From Fremontodendron californicum (taxonomy: Eukaryota; Streptophyta; Magnoliopsida; Malvales; Malvaceae), in the NCBI GenBank assembly GCA_030761205.1, contig JAULJL010000001.1:35969145-36033144 (forward strand): a stretch of DNA of 64,000 nt, read 5' to 3'. The number at the start of each line of letters is the position of its first letter. The stretch's first letter is position 1. The position numbers and the translations under genes were made by a program. Shown one piece after another: positions 46,291-58,311 of the stretch. A model generated the notes under the pieces. That model saw only the letters and a list, made by a program, of their open reading frames with translations, did not search any database and was not told the origin of the DNA.

Positions 46291-48930
46291 TACAAGAAGA
46301 AGTTGCGGAATCAGATTTCGCCTTCTTTTTCTTCATTTTATTTCACTGACTATGGCCATGCTGTGCTAAACAATGGATTTCGCCTTTTGTATTTTGGGTC
46401 TGAACAATCATATCCATTATGTGGCATTTGTCTCTTTCTATTTTCAGTGATCTACAAACAGTGAATTTTCATTGTAATTTGCTTTTGGGGTTAATGATAT
46501 TTTAGGGTTAAGGCAGCGACACCATCATCCGTTCATTCCTTCTTTTTTGTAGCATCAATCACTTTGATTTTTTTGGCCATAACAACCATGACAGCCACGG
46601 TGATGATAGGTTACTTAGAACCACGCTCAGGCTCTCTCTAAAAGCATATATTTGCAGTTTGAGACTTGATTTCTCTAAAAGTTTTTATAACCCAAACTGC
46701 TTTGACAACTAGTATAAAAATAAATCTAGTGATCATTTAATTAAGATGAATTTTTTTTAAAATAAAAATAAAAAAGAGATTTTAAAAAAGATATACCCTA
46801 ATTTTAGAGAGAAAGAGAATGAAAAAACTTGAACAAGATGATGATATGGCAAAAATGATGTTGTGGCTTGAAATATCTCATTTGAGGAAATTAGATTAAA
46901 AGTATCTTTAATTTGGAATAAAGATTTTAGTTTACCTTGCTATAGGAAAAAACTCTATTGTCATCAGCCAGCTGATTTTGTTGGAAAGAAATTAAGTTAG
47001 TTTGTTACTAGAATTTGAAAAAAAATTGTTTTTTTTTTTCTTATTTAGTAAAAATGTTTTCGTATATATATAAAAAAGCAATTTTCATAAACTCTAGAAC
47101 ATACTACTATCTTGCATTTCCTAGATAGCTACTAATTTTTGAAATAACCAAAATTGGCAAATCCACTTTACCTTCAATTTTTTTATTTTATTTTGAAGTA
47201 GTCAAAAATTGAATATTAATTAGCAAAACTAAAGAGTATAATTAGATAAGATAATATTTAACACGACATAAATACGATACAGAAAAAATAATTAAAATAT
47301 AACACGACAAAAAAAAATTGGGCACGACACAAATATACGATCATATCAAAATTTATATAACATAAATTATTAACAAGTCAAAATTTATACAAATATAAAA
47401 TATCTTAAACATGATTATAACATAAAAAAATATGCAAACACAATACAAATACATGAATTGTCATACTTCACTTTTATGTACTTTGAATTTATAAGTTGCG
47501 AAAAGCAATTGCTTCATTTTAGCCAACTGGGTAACAGGTGACATATGAGTTCGACTGAAAAAAATTCATATTGTTTCACATTCCCATAATTTCAGATTTC
47601 TGTCATTTGAGTTTAAATTTGAATTATTCGTTTACATGTCAATTTGAATCTAAATTATTTATTTTTAAGATCAAATCAATTTAAATTTGAATCAATTCAG
47701 ATTAAAATTTTAAATTATTCGAATTCAAATCAATTTAGATTCAATTTGAGTAGGTTCATATTGTTAATTTTATTGAATTTGAGTTTAAATGAGTTGATCA
47801 GCATTTTCAAATTGGAATCAACTTTATTAGCTCTAGCAACAATTGAAACATGAAAAAAGTTATCTTCTCTAATCAAATTAAATAAAAAAAAAAAAAGAAA
47901 AAGAAAAAGAAGACCAGGAATAAAGAACATACATGCACATGGGTTGAGTCGGGTAACGGTTCGAAATTTTTTTATTTCTTTTACTTAGGTCCGGTTTGGT
48001 TTACTATTTAAACAATAATAAAAAAATAAAAAAAATTATTTTTATATTTATATTAATATTAATATTTTAACTTTAAATAAAACATATATTTTTATTAGTT
48101 AAACAGTGATTCAAGTCGGACTCGACCAGCTTGAATTAAAAAAATCTTTGTCCAAATTCGATACAATATAAGTCGGACGGATTACTCGACCCTTGAACAG
48201 CTCTAATAAAAAGAGGAAAATGCATTTTTCTAACAAAAAAAAGCAAGAACATCCGGAACTAACTTCTAACCTTTACTCCCAAACAAACTGTAAGGGAAGT
48301 TTTTCTCTGTCTTTATCAATTTTGGAAAAGAAGGAAAAAGGTATTACTTTAGAATCAAGGTAAGTTCATGCTCAAGTTTAGCTACCTAAAAGGAGGAGAG
48401 GACAATATATTAAAGTCTTCATTTTCTAATAGCTTTTCCATGTACTGAAGTTGAGTGCCAAAGTGAAGCAAAATCCTTTTAAGATAAAAAAACTTTGTTG
48501 GGGAAAAAAAAAAAAAAAAGGCAGTTCTTTTCTTACAAAAAGTTCAAGGTTCAAAGAGTCGAAATTTTGAAAAATTTTCTTTTACAAGGGTTTGGGATAT
48601 TAGAGTTGTTCATGGATTGGGTCGGAACAAATTCGATTGGTAAAGAAAAATCTTTGTCAAATGTTTGGCTCGGTCCGTCAAGCCTCCAAAGCCTTTTTAT
48701 ATATTTTTTAATATTAAAAAATAAAAATAAAAATATATTTTAAAATTAAAATTATATAAAAAATAAGTTTGGATTTGAGAATATTTAACTACTTAGAATA
48801 ATCATTTCATATAATCTTTTTATATAAAAAAAATACTTTTCTCTTTCTTAATTTCCATTTCCCTTATTTGAAAAAATTCTAAGAAAAGCTCCTTAACATA
48901 GGCTTATCGTAGGCTACAAAAATTTATATA
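46291..48930. other. AT-rich spacer without recognisable genes
   Basis: No coding homology is seen. GGTCGAGTAATCCG and AGAGCTGTTC-like motifs near 48140-48210 and 48602-48640 hint at an old DNA transposon. Everything else is low-complexity A/T sequence. Confidence 0.45.
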
Positions 48931-48936
48931 ATTTGT

Positions 48937-49217
48937 TATATTTATATGTAAAAAAAAAAATTGCATAAATACATGACAACTTTTAATTTACATAAATACA
49001 TGACATATCCTTTAATGATTTATGTAATTTGTCATGTTTATATGTAATTGTCATGTTTATATGTAATTTGTTATGTTTTAAATGTAATTTGTCATTTATA
49101 TATATAATTGATCATATTTATATGTAAAAAAAAATTACATAAATACATGACAACTTTTAGTTACACATGTAATTTGTCATGTTTATATGTAATTTTGTCA
49201 ATATTTATATGTAATGA
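48937..49217. repeat. Degenerate 20-30 bp tandem repeat upstream of the peroxidase
   Basis: Imperfect units of ATGTAATTTGTCATGTTTAT recur about ten times, with a few inverted copies (ATAAATACATGACAACTTTT). They lie 220-500 bp upstream of the peroxidase start codon. Confidence 0.7.
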
Positions 49218-49439
49218 AACCTATTTTAAGCTTACCATACCAATTATTTGATAGTATGAGTAGTTAATTTAATTCCAATTATTGAAAAGGGGGAATGAAA
49301 AAAAAAAGGTGGCAGTCATAAGTTCAACCACCATATTCAAGAGACCATAACTGAGAATTAAGCTCTCTCTTCGAAAACACTCTTTCCATCCTTTCTCTCA
49401 TTATTATTAGTCCTAACTCTCCTCCAACCTTTTTGTTCA

Positions 49440-50786
49440 ATGACCATATTTCTGACTTCCAAAATGCACAAAGTCAGTACTCTAATTGCCCTGATTTTGG
49501 CTTTGCTTATTGTCCCTAACATTTTAGCCAGTGTTTCACAAGGGCAACTAAGAGTTGGTTTCTACTCAAAAACGTGCCCCAATGCTGAGTCTATAATCCG
49601 CAAAGTTGTTCAGAAAGCAGTGGCTAACAATCCTAGGAATGCTGCAATATTGCTAAGGCTTCAGTTTCATGACTGCTTTGTTGAAGTCTCTATATATCTC
49701 CTTCTCTCTCTTTCTCTGTTCCTCTCCCTGCAAAAAAAAAAAAATCAATCTTAATGAATTTTCTTTTGTTTGATATAATATTTAATTTCAGGGTTGTGAT
49801 GGATCAATACTGATAAGAAATGATGTGGATGGTGAATTGAAAGCACAAGGAAACTTGGGAGTTCTTGGTTTTGACATCATAGAGAGCGCCAAAGCACAGT
49901 TGGAAAATCTTTGCCCTGGAATTGTTTCTTGCGCTGACATCGTGGCTTTAGCTGCAAGAGATGCTGTATCCTTGGTAAATTCACATTATTTAATGCTTTA
50001 CTTGGGCAATTTTTTTATGTTCTACTATTGCCTTCTGCAAAGCAAATAAACATAGTTTTATTACGTCTTGTTTTTTGCAGGTTAAGGGGCCATTTTATGA
50101 TGTTCCAACTGGCCGCAGAGATGGACGGCTCTCCAAGATGTCTCTGGCTGACAAATTGCCTGATGTTGATGATTCAATCCATGTTCTGAAATCCAAGTTT
50201 AGGAAAAAGGGTCTTTCTGATAAGGACCTTGTTCTGCTAAGTGGTGGTATGTGCCTAATTGCCTAATCTACAAAATTAAAAAAAAAAAAAAAAAACTAGT
50301 TTCGATTTCGATGTTTTTGTAGGACCTGAAATTCATATTTACTTAGAGATGAGTTGTATTTCAGGGGCACATTCAATTGGGGTTACAGCCTGTTTTTTCA
50401 TGCAAAAAAGACTCTACAACTTCACCCCAGGGGGAGGTTCCGATCCAGCAATCAACCCTCGCTTCCTACCACAACTCAAAGCTAAGTGCCCCTTAAATGG
50501 AGATGTCAATGTCCAAATACCTCTTGATTGGTCGAGTCAAAATGTATTTGATGTTCAAATCTTGCGCAATATTAGAGACGGAACCGCAGCGATAGCATCC
50601 GACGCTAGGCTCTACGATGACAAGAACACCAGGCAAATACTTGACTCGTATATCACCTCTGATGGTTCTGAAGAAACAAGACCTTTTAATGAGGATTTCG
50701 CTAAAGCAATGGTGAAGATGGGAAACATTGGGGTGAAAACAGGTTCACAAGGAGAGATTCGGCGAGTTTGTAATGCTGTTAATTGA
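49440..50786 (+). CDS. Class III secretory peroxidase
   Basis: This heme enzyme of the cell wall/apoplast oxidises phenolics with hydrogen peroxide. The four exons are 49440-49685, 49792-49974, 50081-50246 and 50365-50786, all GT-AG, giving about 338 aa, the usual size and exon layout of the family. A hydrophobic signal peptide ([20 protein letters not shown]) comes first, then [11 protein letters not shown]. The distal motif [10 protein letters not shown] has Arg73 and His77. [36 protein letters not shown] and the proximal-heme motif SGGAHSIG (His201) follow. It ends with [23 protein letters not shown] 49440 is the first start; ATG 49464 (MHKVST) is an equally good start for a signal peptide. 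No lesion is seen. The exact subgroup is not assigned. Confidence 0.93.
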
Positions 50787-52197
50787 TCAGTTCACTGCAA
50801 ATTATGAAGTTTTAGCAGTATAAATGCTACCATTTTACGATAAATAAATTAAGGCAGATTTTGTACTTTCAACTTTGTATGTCAAAAGGCCTGGTTCAAG
50901 GAATTCATACATTAAATTATATCAAAAAAGAGAAGTTAATTACTTAGAAATGAACTTCAATGTTTGATAGTGGTGGTGGAAGTTTCTTGAATATTGAGTG
51001 ATCATGAAGAACTCAGGGCAGATAGCATTCAAATGAGCAATTAGATTTCTTAATTCACAGGTGTTAATATCAGCAAAAATAGTTGAGCTTTTTCCTGTTT
51101 AAATTAATAATTTTGTATAGGTAATATGGGTATAACTAGAAACTCTGATATAATTGCAGGGGAAATAACCATATGAGCAAGTGAGCTTTATATGTCTGTA
51201 ATTAGCAAAGTTATCAAGCTTAATGAACTCAGAGCTTAGTCCAATTAGTTCATGCAATTATCTTTAAAATGTGACATCTAGTAGGTTTGAGATTTGAATC
51301 CTAACATATGCAATCTCTTATCTCATTCTCAGGCTGCGATATTTTTTGTAAAAGAAAAAGAAGTTATTTAGTTCAACTATGACATAATTTAAACCAAAAT
51401 AGTACCATTTTTTTTTTTGATGAAACAGATCCATTGGAAGCCACCATGAAGTCCTGTCACATTAATGAAATCATTGCATCAACAGTTAGCAAATTGAAGT
51501 TTTCAGAACAGTAACTTCAATACAGTAGAGAAATTTGCTTTCTAATTTATCAGATCAAATTAAATGGTCTTTGCATCTCGATGCTGTTCTTGCTACTATC
51601 ATTTCTTTTCTTTTCTTTTTTGTCGTGGAGTCCATTGAAGTATTAAAAGATTGACCCTTTTTGTCCAACTTGTATGAACTTACCAGCTGGCCATAGACAA
51701 AACGAGGTAAATGGAGGAATCAGCTAGTGAAAGTTCTGCTCCCAATTTCTAAAATTGGAGGTTCTACTTCTAGCCAAGTTGCAAGTTAGTAATTAATAAG
51801 GTTTAACGCTTATAAACAAGACAAGATATCTTCGATTCTTTAGTTCAATAATTAACTTTATGAGAACTTGTAAGTTGGTACTCTAAAGTTTATAAACTAG
51901 TTAAGATTGACCTTTCCATTCTATAATTTCTTGTCAGAAGAATCATAACATAGGTTTTTTTTTTTTTCTTACGTGAGAATTTTAAATTACAAAATCTCTC
52001 TCATTTCATAAATTTCGTCCCATCAATCCTATCTCGTTCATCTAAAAAGTTGAATATAAGATCTCAAATTTTAAGTATTAGGCATTCCCTCAGGAATATA
52101 TATAACATATTAACATAGGTTATTACAATTTTAAGGGCTCATATGAATTTATTCGCAACGCCATGAAATTTTGATCTTTTTAAGATTAATTATATTA
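50787..52197. other. Intergenic DNA downstream of the peroxidase
   Basis: AATAAA-like signals lie soon after the stop (GATAAATAAATTAAGG near 50840). I see no gene or strong repeat in the rest. Confidence 0.5.
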
Positions 52198-52905
52198 TGG
52201 AGTACATTTGGATGGTGCCCTACGGTATAGTTAATCCCATTACCCTTCAATTGGGGCTGGAGGGAAGGGTCCACTAAGCAAAGTCACTGTACCCTGGACT
52301 ATGCATATCCCATTATTTATTTATTTTCCTTAAAATATCCTAACATAATTTTTTTATTTTTTGTATTGAATTTTTATTGTGTATTATATGATTATTTTGT
52401 TATATATTTTATATTCATATGTATAATATTATTTAATTAAATAATTTTTATAAGTATTATTTCTTTAAAATATATATTAAACATTATCAAAATATTTTTT
52501 AATTTTTAATACATATATAATTAAATATATATATATAAAAAAATAGATCATAAATAATTAAGTGAACAAATATTATTTTTTAATTTATTATGTGTACATA
52601 TATTATTATTAATTTTCGATAAAAGTATTATTTGATATATAAGTTTTAGTAATTTTCAATTATTTATTAACTTCTCAATATATCAATTATTTATAAATTT
52701 TAATCTAATATTTTTAATGATTATTTTTCTTCTCATTATATTTTACCTCACCGTTACCATTATTTTTGCATCCAATCACATCTTACAATTGATTTTAATC
52801 TCATTACTATAGTACTTAATATCATCGTTACAATAACTAATAATCCCAACCTAATCGTTGTTTTTTAAATCTCAATGAAACTAATCTTACCATCCATTCA
52901 ATAGA
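52198..52905. mobile_element. Unclassified DNA-transposon-like repeat, copy 2
   Basis: The left end TGGAGTACATTTGGATGGTG and the right end ACCATCCATTCAATAG are imperfect inverted repeats. Its right 170 bp parallels 12040-12210 in the same orientation (ACCTCACCGTTACCATTATT then TTTGCATCCAATCACAT). It is non-coding. Confidence 0.6.
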
Positions 52906-54460
52906 AATTAAATAACTTTGGCTCGTATTAATAGACCAATGGACAGATAATCAAGGTGGTATGCCAAGGGACTCTGGTTTTAGAAACTGGTTGAGAGGGA
53001 GAGTTTTACATGAATTGGCTGTGGATAAATAAGGGGCACCTTCTGAGCATAATGAGAAAAGCCAGCTACAGCCCTTTTGCATGATGACTACGGCATTTAA
53101 TGTCAGTTTTAAATGTGAAATGTATAAAATTTCCTCCACAAGTTATATTTTGTTTCTGGTAATGGGTTTTTTTCGTCATCTTCACTTAGACTTCCAACCG
53201 AGAGATTTCTATTTTGATATCTCTTATACATCTCTTTTTTCAGAACAGTTATGTCCTGATGAATTTTTCATTTAGGATTGCATAATACAAATCAAGAGCA
53301 TAATTGATAATTGAAAAATGCATGTATATAGATACGTATTTGTGCAATATTAGTACTAGTGTATAATAAACCACCTTAAATTAAATAGAAACTAATAGTA
53401 CTAGAAATTAGCTAACAAGTTAGAATTGCCATAAACATGCTTTGCTTACCTTTCCTAGGAATAGCAAATGCTTCAATCTCATAGAATGACGGCTTTGCCA
53501 CGTTTCTATATGTTTCATAATCAATCAATTGGATTAGTGGTTGCTGTGCTTAATATTTTTTTGTCAGAATATATCACTTGTTAAAACATTATTACTTTCA
53601 CATCATTTTTTTCTTCTAATTTGAAAGAATGAGAATTCGAATTCTACTCTTTGAATAAGAATATATGTATCAACCATTAAACCATGCTCACCCATATGCA
53701 TGTTTATGTAATTTTATTTTGTAAAAATTACATAAAAAATGTCATGTGGATTGATGATGTGGCAAAATTTTATATTCAGGTTTGTAGATGACAAAGATTT
53801 TGAGCCTCTTCTACAATTCTTTTTAGGGTTGCATTCAGCATTGTAATTGACACAATTTTTGAGATAAAAAATTATGTTTTACAGTGATAATAATGCTAAA
53901 TTTGTTAAAATTATGATTTGAAACCTCAAATCAAGAAATCAAAATTTTGTAACTTTTGCGATTCAATCGTATATTTTTGAAAATGAAATAATTTTATTAT
54001 CTTTACCTATCTAAAGTTTTATTATTTTTCTTAAATTAGATTTTTCTTAAATTCTTAAATTATATTTTTCTCAATTTTTTCCAACTTTAACTTTTTTTTT
54101 TCTTTCTAAATTTTGAATTTTTTGTAAAAAAAAAAAAAAAAAATTGAGTGAGATCCACTCCAACTCTCACATGCTTCCCGCCGAGACCCTTTCCTAATCA
54201 CACGTGTGTTTTTTTTTTCCCTCAAAATTGAAACATCCAAAATTCAGAGAACAGAAAAGAGAATGGCAGCAAATTCCTCTTCCTCGCAATCTTGCACTGT
54301 CCTCAATGGTTAAGAGATCGAATTTGATACAAAAATATAATAAAACAATTTAATGTTTCACGTGGTTGAGTTAATGTTCATAACTTCATTCTGGAAATTG
54401 TTTTGAATGCTGTTGCATTTTGTTTAACTAAAAATGCTGTCATTTTTTGGTTTTTTTATT
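52906..54460. other. Gene-poor AT-rich spacer
   Basis: No supported gene is present. It contains an A run at 54127-54143 and several T-rich tracts. Confidence 0.45.
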
Positions 54461-54543
54461 TAGATATTGTTAAAAAAAATATATATCAAACTACCAACGT
54501 TTTAAATTATGTACTAAAATATGCTCATTTTAAAATCAGTTGG

Positions 54544-54776
54544 AAAGTCGTCATATGATATGACGACTTTTTAACTAAAAATTTTATTTTTAAAAAAAAT
54601 CTTGCTCGGAAGTCGCCATATGATATGACAATTTTCGAGCTTTAAATTTTGTAAAATTTAAAAAATTGAACTTGGAAGTCGCCATATCATATGGCAACTT
54701 CCAAGTGCAATTTGTAATTTTTTTTTTTTTTTTTTATAATATTGGGAAGTCGTCATATGATATGGTAACTTCCCAA
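54544..54776. repeat. Left array: four palindromes, about 66-bp spacing
   Basis: Odd-length palindromes with half-site AAGTCGTCATAT or AAGTCGCCATAT around a single G or C are centred at 54557, 54622, 54688 and 54759. The first is perfect over 27 bases (54544-54570). Confidence 0.9.
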
Positions 54777-55420
54777 CACCAATTTTTTATTTTATTTTTA
54801 AATTTTAAATTTTGTAATTAAAGTATATTTTTTAATTTTAAAAATTAACATTATTAAATTATTTTTGTAATAAAATAATTTTAAAAGCCTAAATAATATT
54901 TTTTTATATATAATTAATTAATTAATTTTATATTATTTAATTAATTCTAAATATATTATATTATATTATATATAATTAATTAATTATACATTTGCTATTG
55001 TTTTAAAACGGTAAAAAAAAAAAAAAACCTTTGAAATTTAATTTTACAAAATTAAAATTTTATATAATAAATTAAAAAACTAATTTTACAAAACTAAAAT
55101 TTTTTAAAAAAATTTATACCGTTTTCCAAACTAATTTTTTAATAAATTTAAAAATTAATAATAAAATTTAAATAACAAAATTAATAAATAATCATTTAAA
55201 ATTTTAAAATAACGGTTAATTTTTACATTTAATGAAAGAAAAATACAAAAAGTACATGATTATTATACAAAACGTACATTATTAAAAACATCTTCTAAAA
55301 AATACATGAATATTATACAAAAAGTACGTTTATTCTAATTATTTACGGAGGAGCTCCCGTATCGCGTGGTGTTGAGCAAAAATGTCGAGCTCTCTTATTG
55401 CGTGCTGGTTGCACCCGTCG

Positions 55421-57219
55421 TTAAACCTCGTCAGTGGCACGTATTCGTTGTCGACCTCGTCCTCGACCTATCGCCACTGGTTCTCGTTCTATGTGATCCG
55501 CATGCTCACCCACATCAGTTGATGGGAACGCACTACTAGAGGGACCCACATGTTCTGCATCAAAAAATAGAAACCCACTGCTCGAGGAGCCAGCACCCAT
55601 AAAGGGAACCTGACTACTAGATGGATCCATAAGTGATGTAGTACCAAATGCTGACGTAGGGGTTCCAAACTAATACATTGAAGTTAGATATGCTGAACTT
55701 GGACTTGGGGTGAGGAGCTGGTCATCTAACCTCGTCGTTGGCGGTTCTAGTCGGTAACACTCATCAACATCAAATCTGGGGTGACTGACAGAATGACGAT
55801 GACTGGATGCTACGCCATGTTTTGGTTGAGGATGACTAAATGACATCCTCGGTGCAGTGAACTCCGTCGCATGTGATGAGGTCGGTTGACGCGTCCGTCC
55901 ACGTTGTCGGCTAGGTCTAGGAACTTCCATTTCGTGTGTAGGACAGACTGGATTTGAAGTCTATTGGGAAATGGCATACTCCTAACGTCCTCAAACTCCG
56001 ACGGTGGACAAACAAAAGGCCGACCTTCATTTTTAAACCATCTTATGTAATCAGCAGATGGGTTGAAATTATTTCGAACAATAGGTATACCCGTCGGAAT
56101 TTGTTCAGAACGTTGATTCCACAAATGGATCCATTGTCGATGCTTCGTAGGCCAAAATACTTCGTGGCACCCACGCATATCAATCTTGTGAACCTTATCA
56201 AGGTTCACCGGTGGTTGCGAAATTGATTGTTGCATCCCAAATTGTCGCAACACCCTGTCAGTAGCGTGCCACTCTACATATGCAAAGCATATCAAGGCTG
56301 TGTTTGCTATCCATATATTGCAATTATTAGTTGTATCCGATGGAAGACATGCCATAATTTGATTTGAAGAATATGGCATCCACACAAACTGCGAATAATT
56401 ATTACAAGTTATTAGTTTCATATGGATTAAATACAAAAATACTTGAATGTAACAATTGAAACATTTACCTTTTGATATGCTTCTCGATCTAATCGTGATC
56501 TTATAGTTCGAAGGTCGAGCGAAATATCGCTACAATCTTTAGGATGACTCTACCTGTTAAAAAGCATATATAATCTTAATAGATTTCATAAAAATACAAG
56601 TTCGTACAAAATTAATAAAAATAGTCAAGATTATTACCTGCTTGCAAGGGGGTATACAGGCAGAAAATTTTCGCGCGGAGTAATAAATGGCAGTCGATGC
56701 CAAGCCCATGACTGCAAAAGCAGTAAACATCCACCTATGTCATGGCAGTCGGGAACTGTAGCCCGGCACAGTTCTCTATACAAAATCGTCAAACACGCAG
56801 AACCCCAACTATAATTTGCTGCATGCTCTAAATCATGAAGCAATAGAAGATACATTAAATGTACCCGACTACTCGATTTGTCGGGCATTAGCATTCCTTC
56901 AATCAAACGTAAATATATGCTCTAAAAACATATTTTACCTCTTCTTCGCTTACGTGTTCGGGGAGATTTTGCAATGATTGCAGCCACGTTTTTGTCCCTT
57001 CAGACACTGTTCTGGAGGTACAACGCCCAATAAATTTTGGCACTCTTCATTCCAATCTAGAATACTTACGCTTGTAACTGGCATGCCATCCACTGGTAGT
57101 CCAAGTTTGAGCGCAACATCTTCTGAAATGATCGTGCATTCACCACACGAAAAATGAAAAGTGTGTGTTTCGGGTCTCCATCGTTCAACCAACGCCCTAA
57201 TTAAGTCCGGCAGAAGCAT
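55421..57219 (-). pseudogene. Plant mobile domain protein gene (MAIN/MAIL-like), degraded
   Basis: PMD proteins occur as transposon genes and as domesticated relatives. The first exon gives LPDLIRALVERWRPETHTFH then FSCGECTIISEDVALKLGLP and LLGVVPPEQCLKG. A five-A run near 57005 has apparently lost one base, because WLQSLQNLPEHVSEEE continues in the next frame. The second exon (about 56925-56637) gives IEGMLMPDKSSSRVHLMYLL, YSWGSACLTILYRELCRA and SWAWHRLPFI. Later exons (about 56545-56468 and 56403-55930) give VLRQFGMQQSIS, HDMRGCHEVFWPT-like and WNQRSEQIPTG sequences. A Ser/Pro/Arg-rich tail to 55421 ends GRGRGRQRIRATDEV. Except for the frameshift, the PMD is nearly complete. Palindrome arrays bracket it, marking it as the element's own gene. 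Confidence 0.8.
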
Positions 57220-57848
57220 ACATTGTCGAATTTGACTTACATAATAAAATCCGGCACTCTTTAAGTGGTCGATAATAGATGGATGCGGATTTTCAAAAAA
57301 AAAATTTCTTGATCGTAAGACGCGAACAGAGTCCTGTTCATAATTAATTAAATTAAATAATTATAAAATCATAAAAAAAATTAATAATACAATCTCTTTG
57401 AAATATAATTAATTATAAAATTATTATTATTATTATAAATAATAATTTTATAATTTTATAAAAATTAATAACAAAATTAATAATGATAAATTATAAAAAA
57501 TTTACTAACCTCTTGATATATAACAAAGGATATGTGCTTATCTTGCAACCTCAATAACGATGAAGCCATTTTGAAATCACTAAGAGAAAAATTTAGAGAG
57601 ATAGTAGTCTTTGAAAATTTTAGAGAGAGAGAGAAGTCTTTGAAAATTGGTGTGAAAAAAATTAAGGGGATGGGGGGTATTTATAGGTGGGTGGGATGGC
57701 AACGGTCAATTGACCGTTGCCTTTAAAATTTAATTTTATTTATCTTAAATTTAAAATTTAAAACGGTTGAATTGAGTTAATTTTTTTTCTTTTTTTTTTT
57801 AACCGTTGTAAAACGGTCAAATTTTAAAATTTTTTGAAAAAATAGTTC

Positions 57849-58076
57849 GGAAGTCGCCATATCATATGGCCACTTCCGAACTATTTTTTCAAAAAAAAAT
57901 TCAAAATGTAAGTTAGAAGTCGCCATATGATATGGCGACTTCTGACCTACAAAATTTTAATTTTTTTAAAAAAATTAGAAAGAAAGTCGCTATATCATAT
58001 GACGACTTTCCTTCATGCTTTTTTAAATTTTATTTTAAGTAACCATGGGAAGTCGCCATATCATATGGGAACTTCC
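57849..58076. repeat. Right array: four palindromes, about 66-bp spacing
   Basis: AGTCGCCATAT-type palindromes are centred at 57863, 57929, 57996 and 58062, a spacing of 66-67 bp. They mirror the left array in number and sequence. Confidence 0.9.
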
Positions 58077-58311
58077 CATAGTATTTTTTTCATAGCATTT
58101 TGGTATTTAATTTACAATTGTAGTTGATAATTTTTTTTTTTTACAATATTATGATAAATTTACCGTCAATTTTTCTTTGTCAATCAATTTTCTCCGCCAG
58201 GCTTCTTCTTCGAGTTTTTCATACCCCGATCACATATTCTAGCTATCATTTTCCAAGGAACTAATGCAGCATTTAAAACCTTTAAATTCTCAACTCTTTT
58301 ACTATTAAATA

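Larger units (their letters stand above)
54465..58148. mobile_element. PMD-carrying DNA transposon with palindrome arrays at both ends
   Basis: The diverged inverted ends (left ATATTGTTAAAAAAAATATA, right complement AATATTGTAAAAAAAAAAAA) are followed inward by matching A-rich stretches (ATCAAACTACCAAC versus ATCAACTACAATTG). Each end has four AGTCGCCATAT-type palindromes. The interior encodes a PMD protein on the minus strand. Exact borders and target duplication could not be fixed. The family could be Mutator-like because PMD genes often travel in such elements, but that is inference. Confidence 0.65.

Noticed and set aside
54544..58076. Regular palindromes as a CRISPR array
   Set aside because: The DNA is plant nuclear, the units are palindromes with A/T-rich similar spacers, and they bracket a transposon gene rather than follow cas genes.
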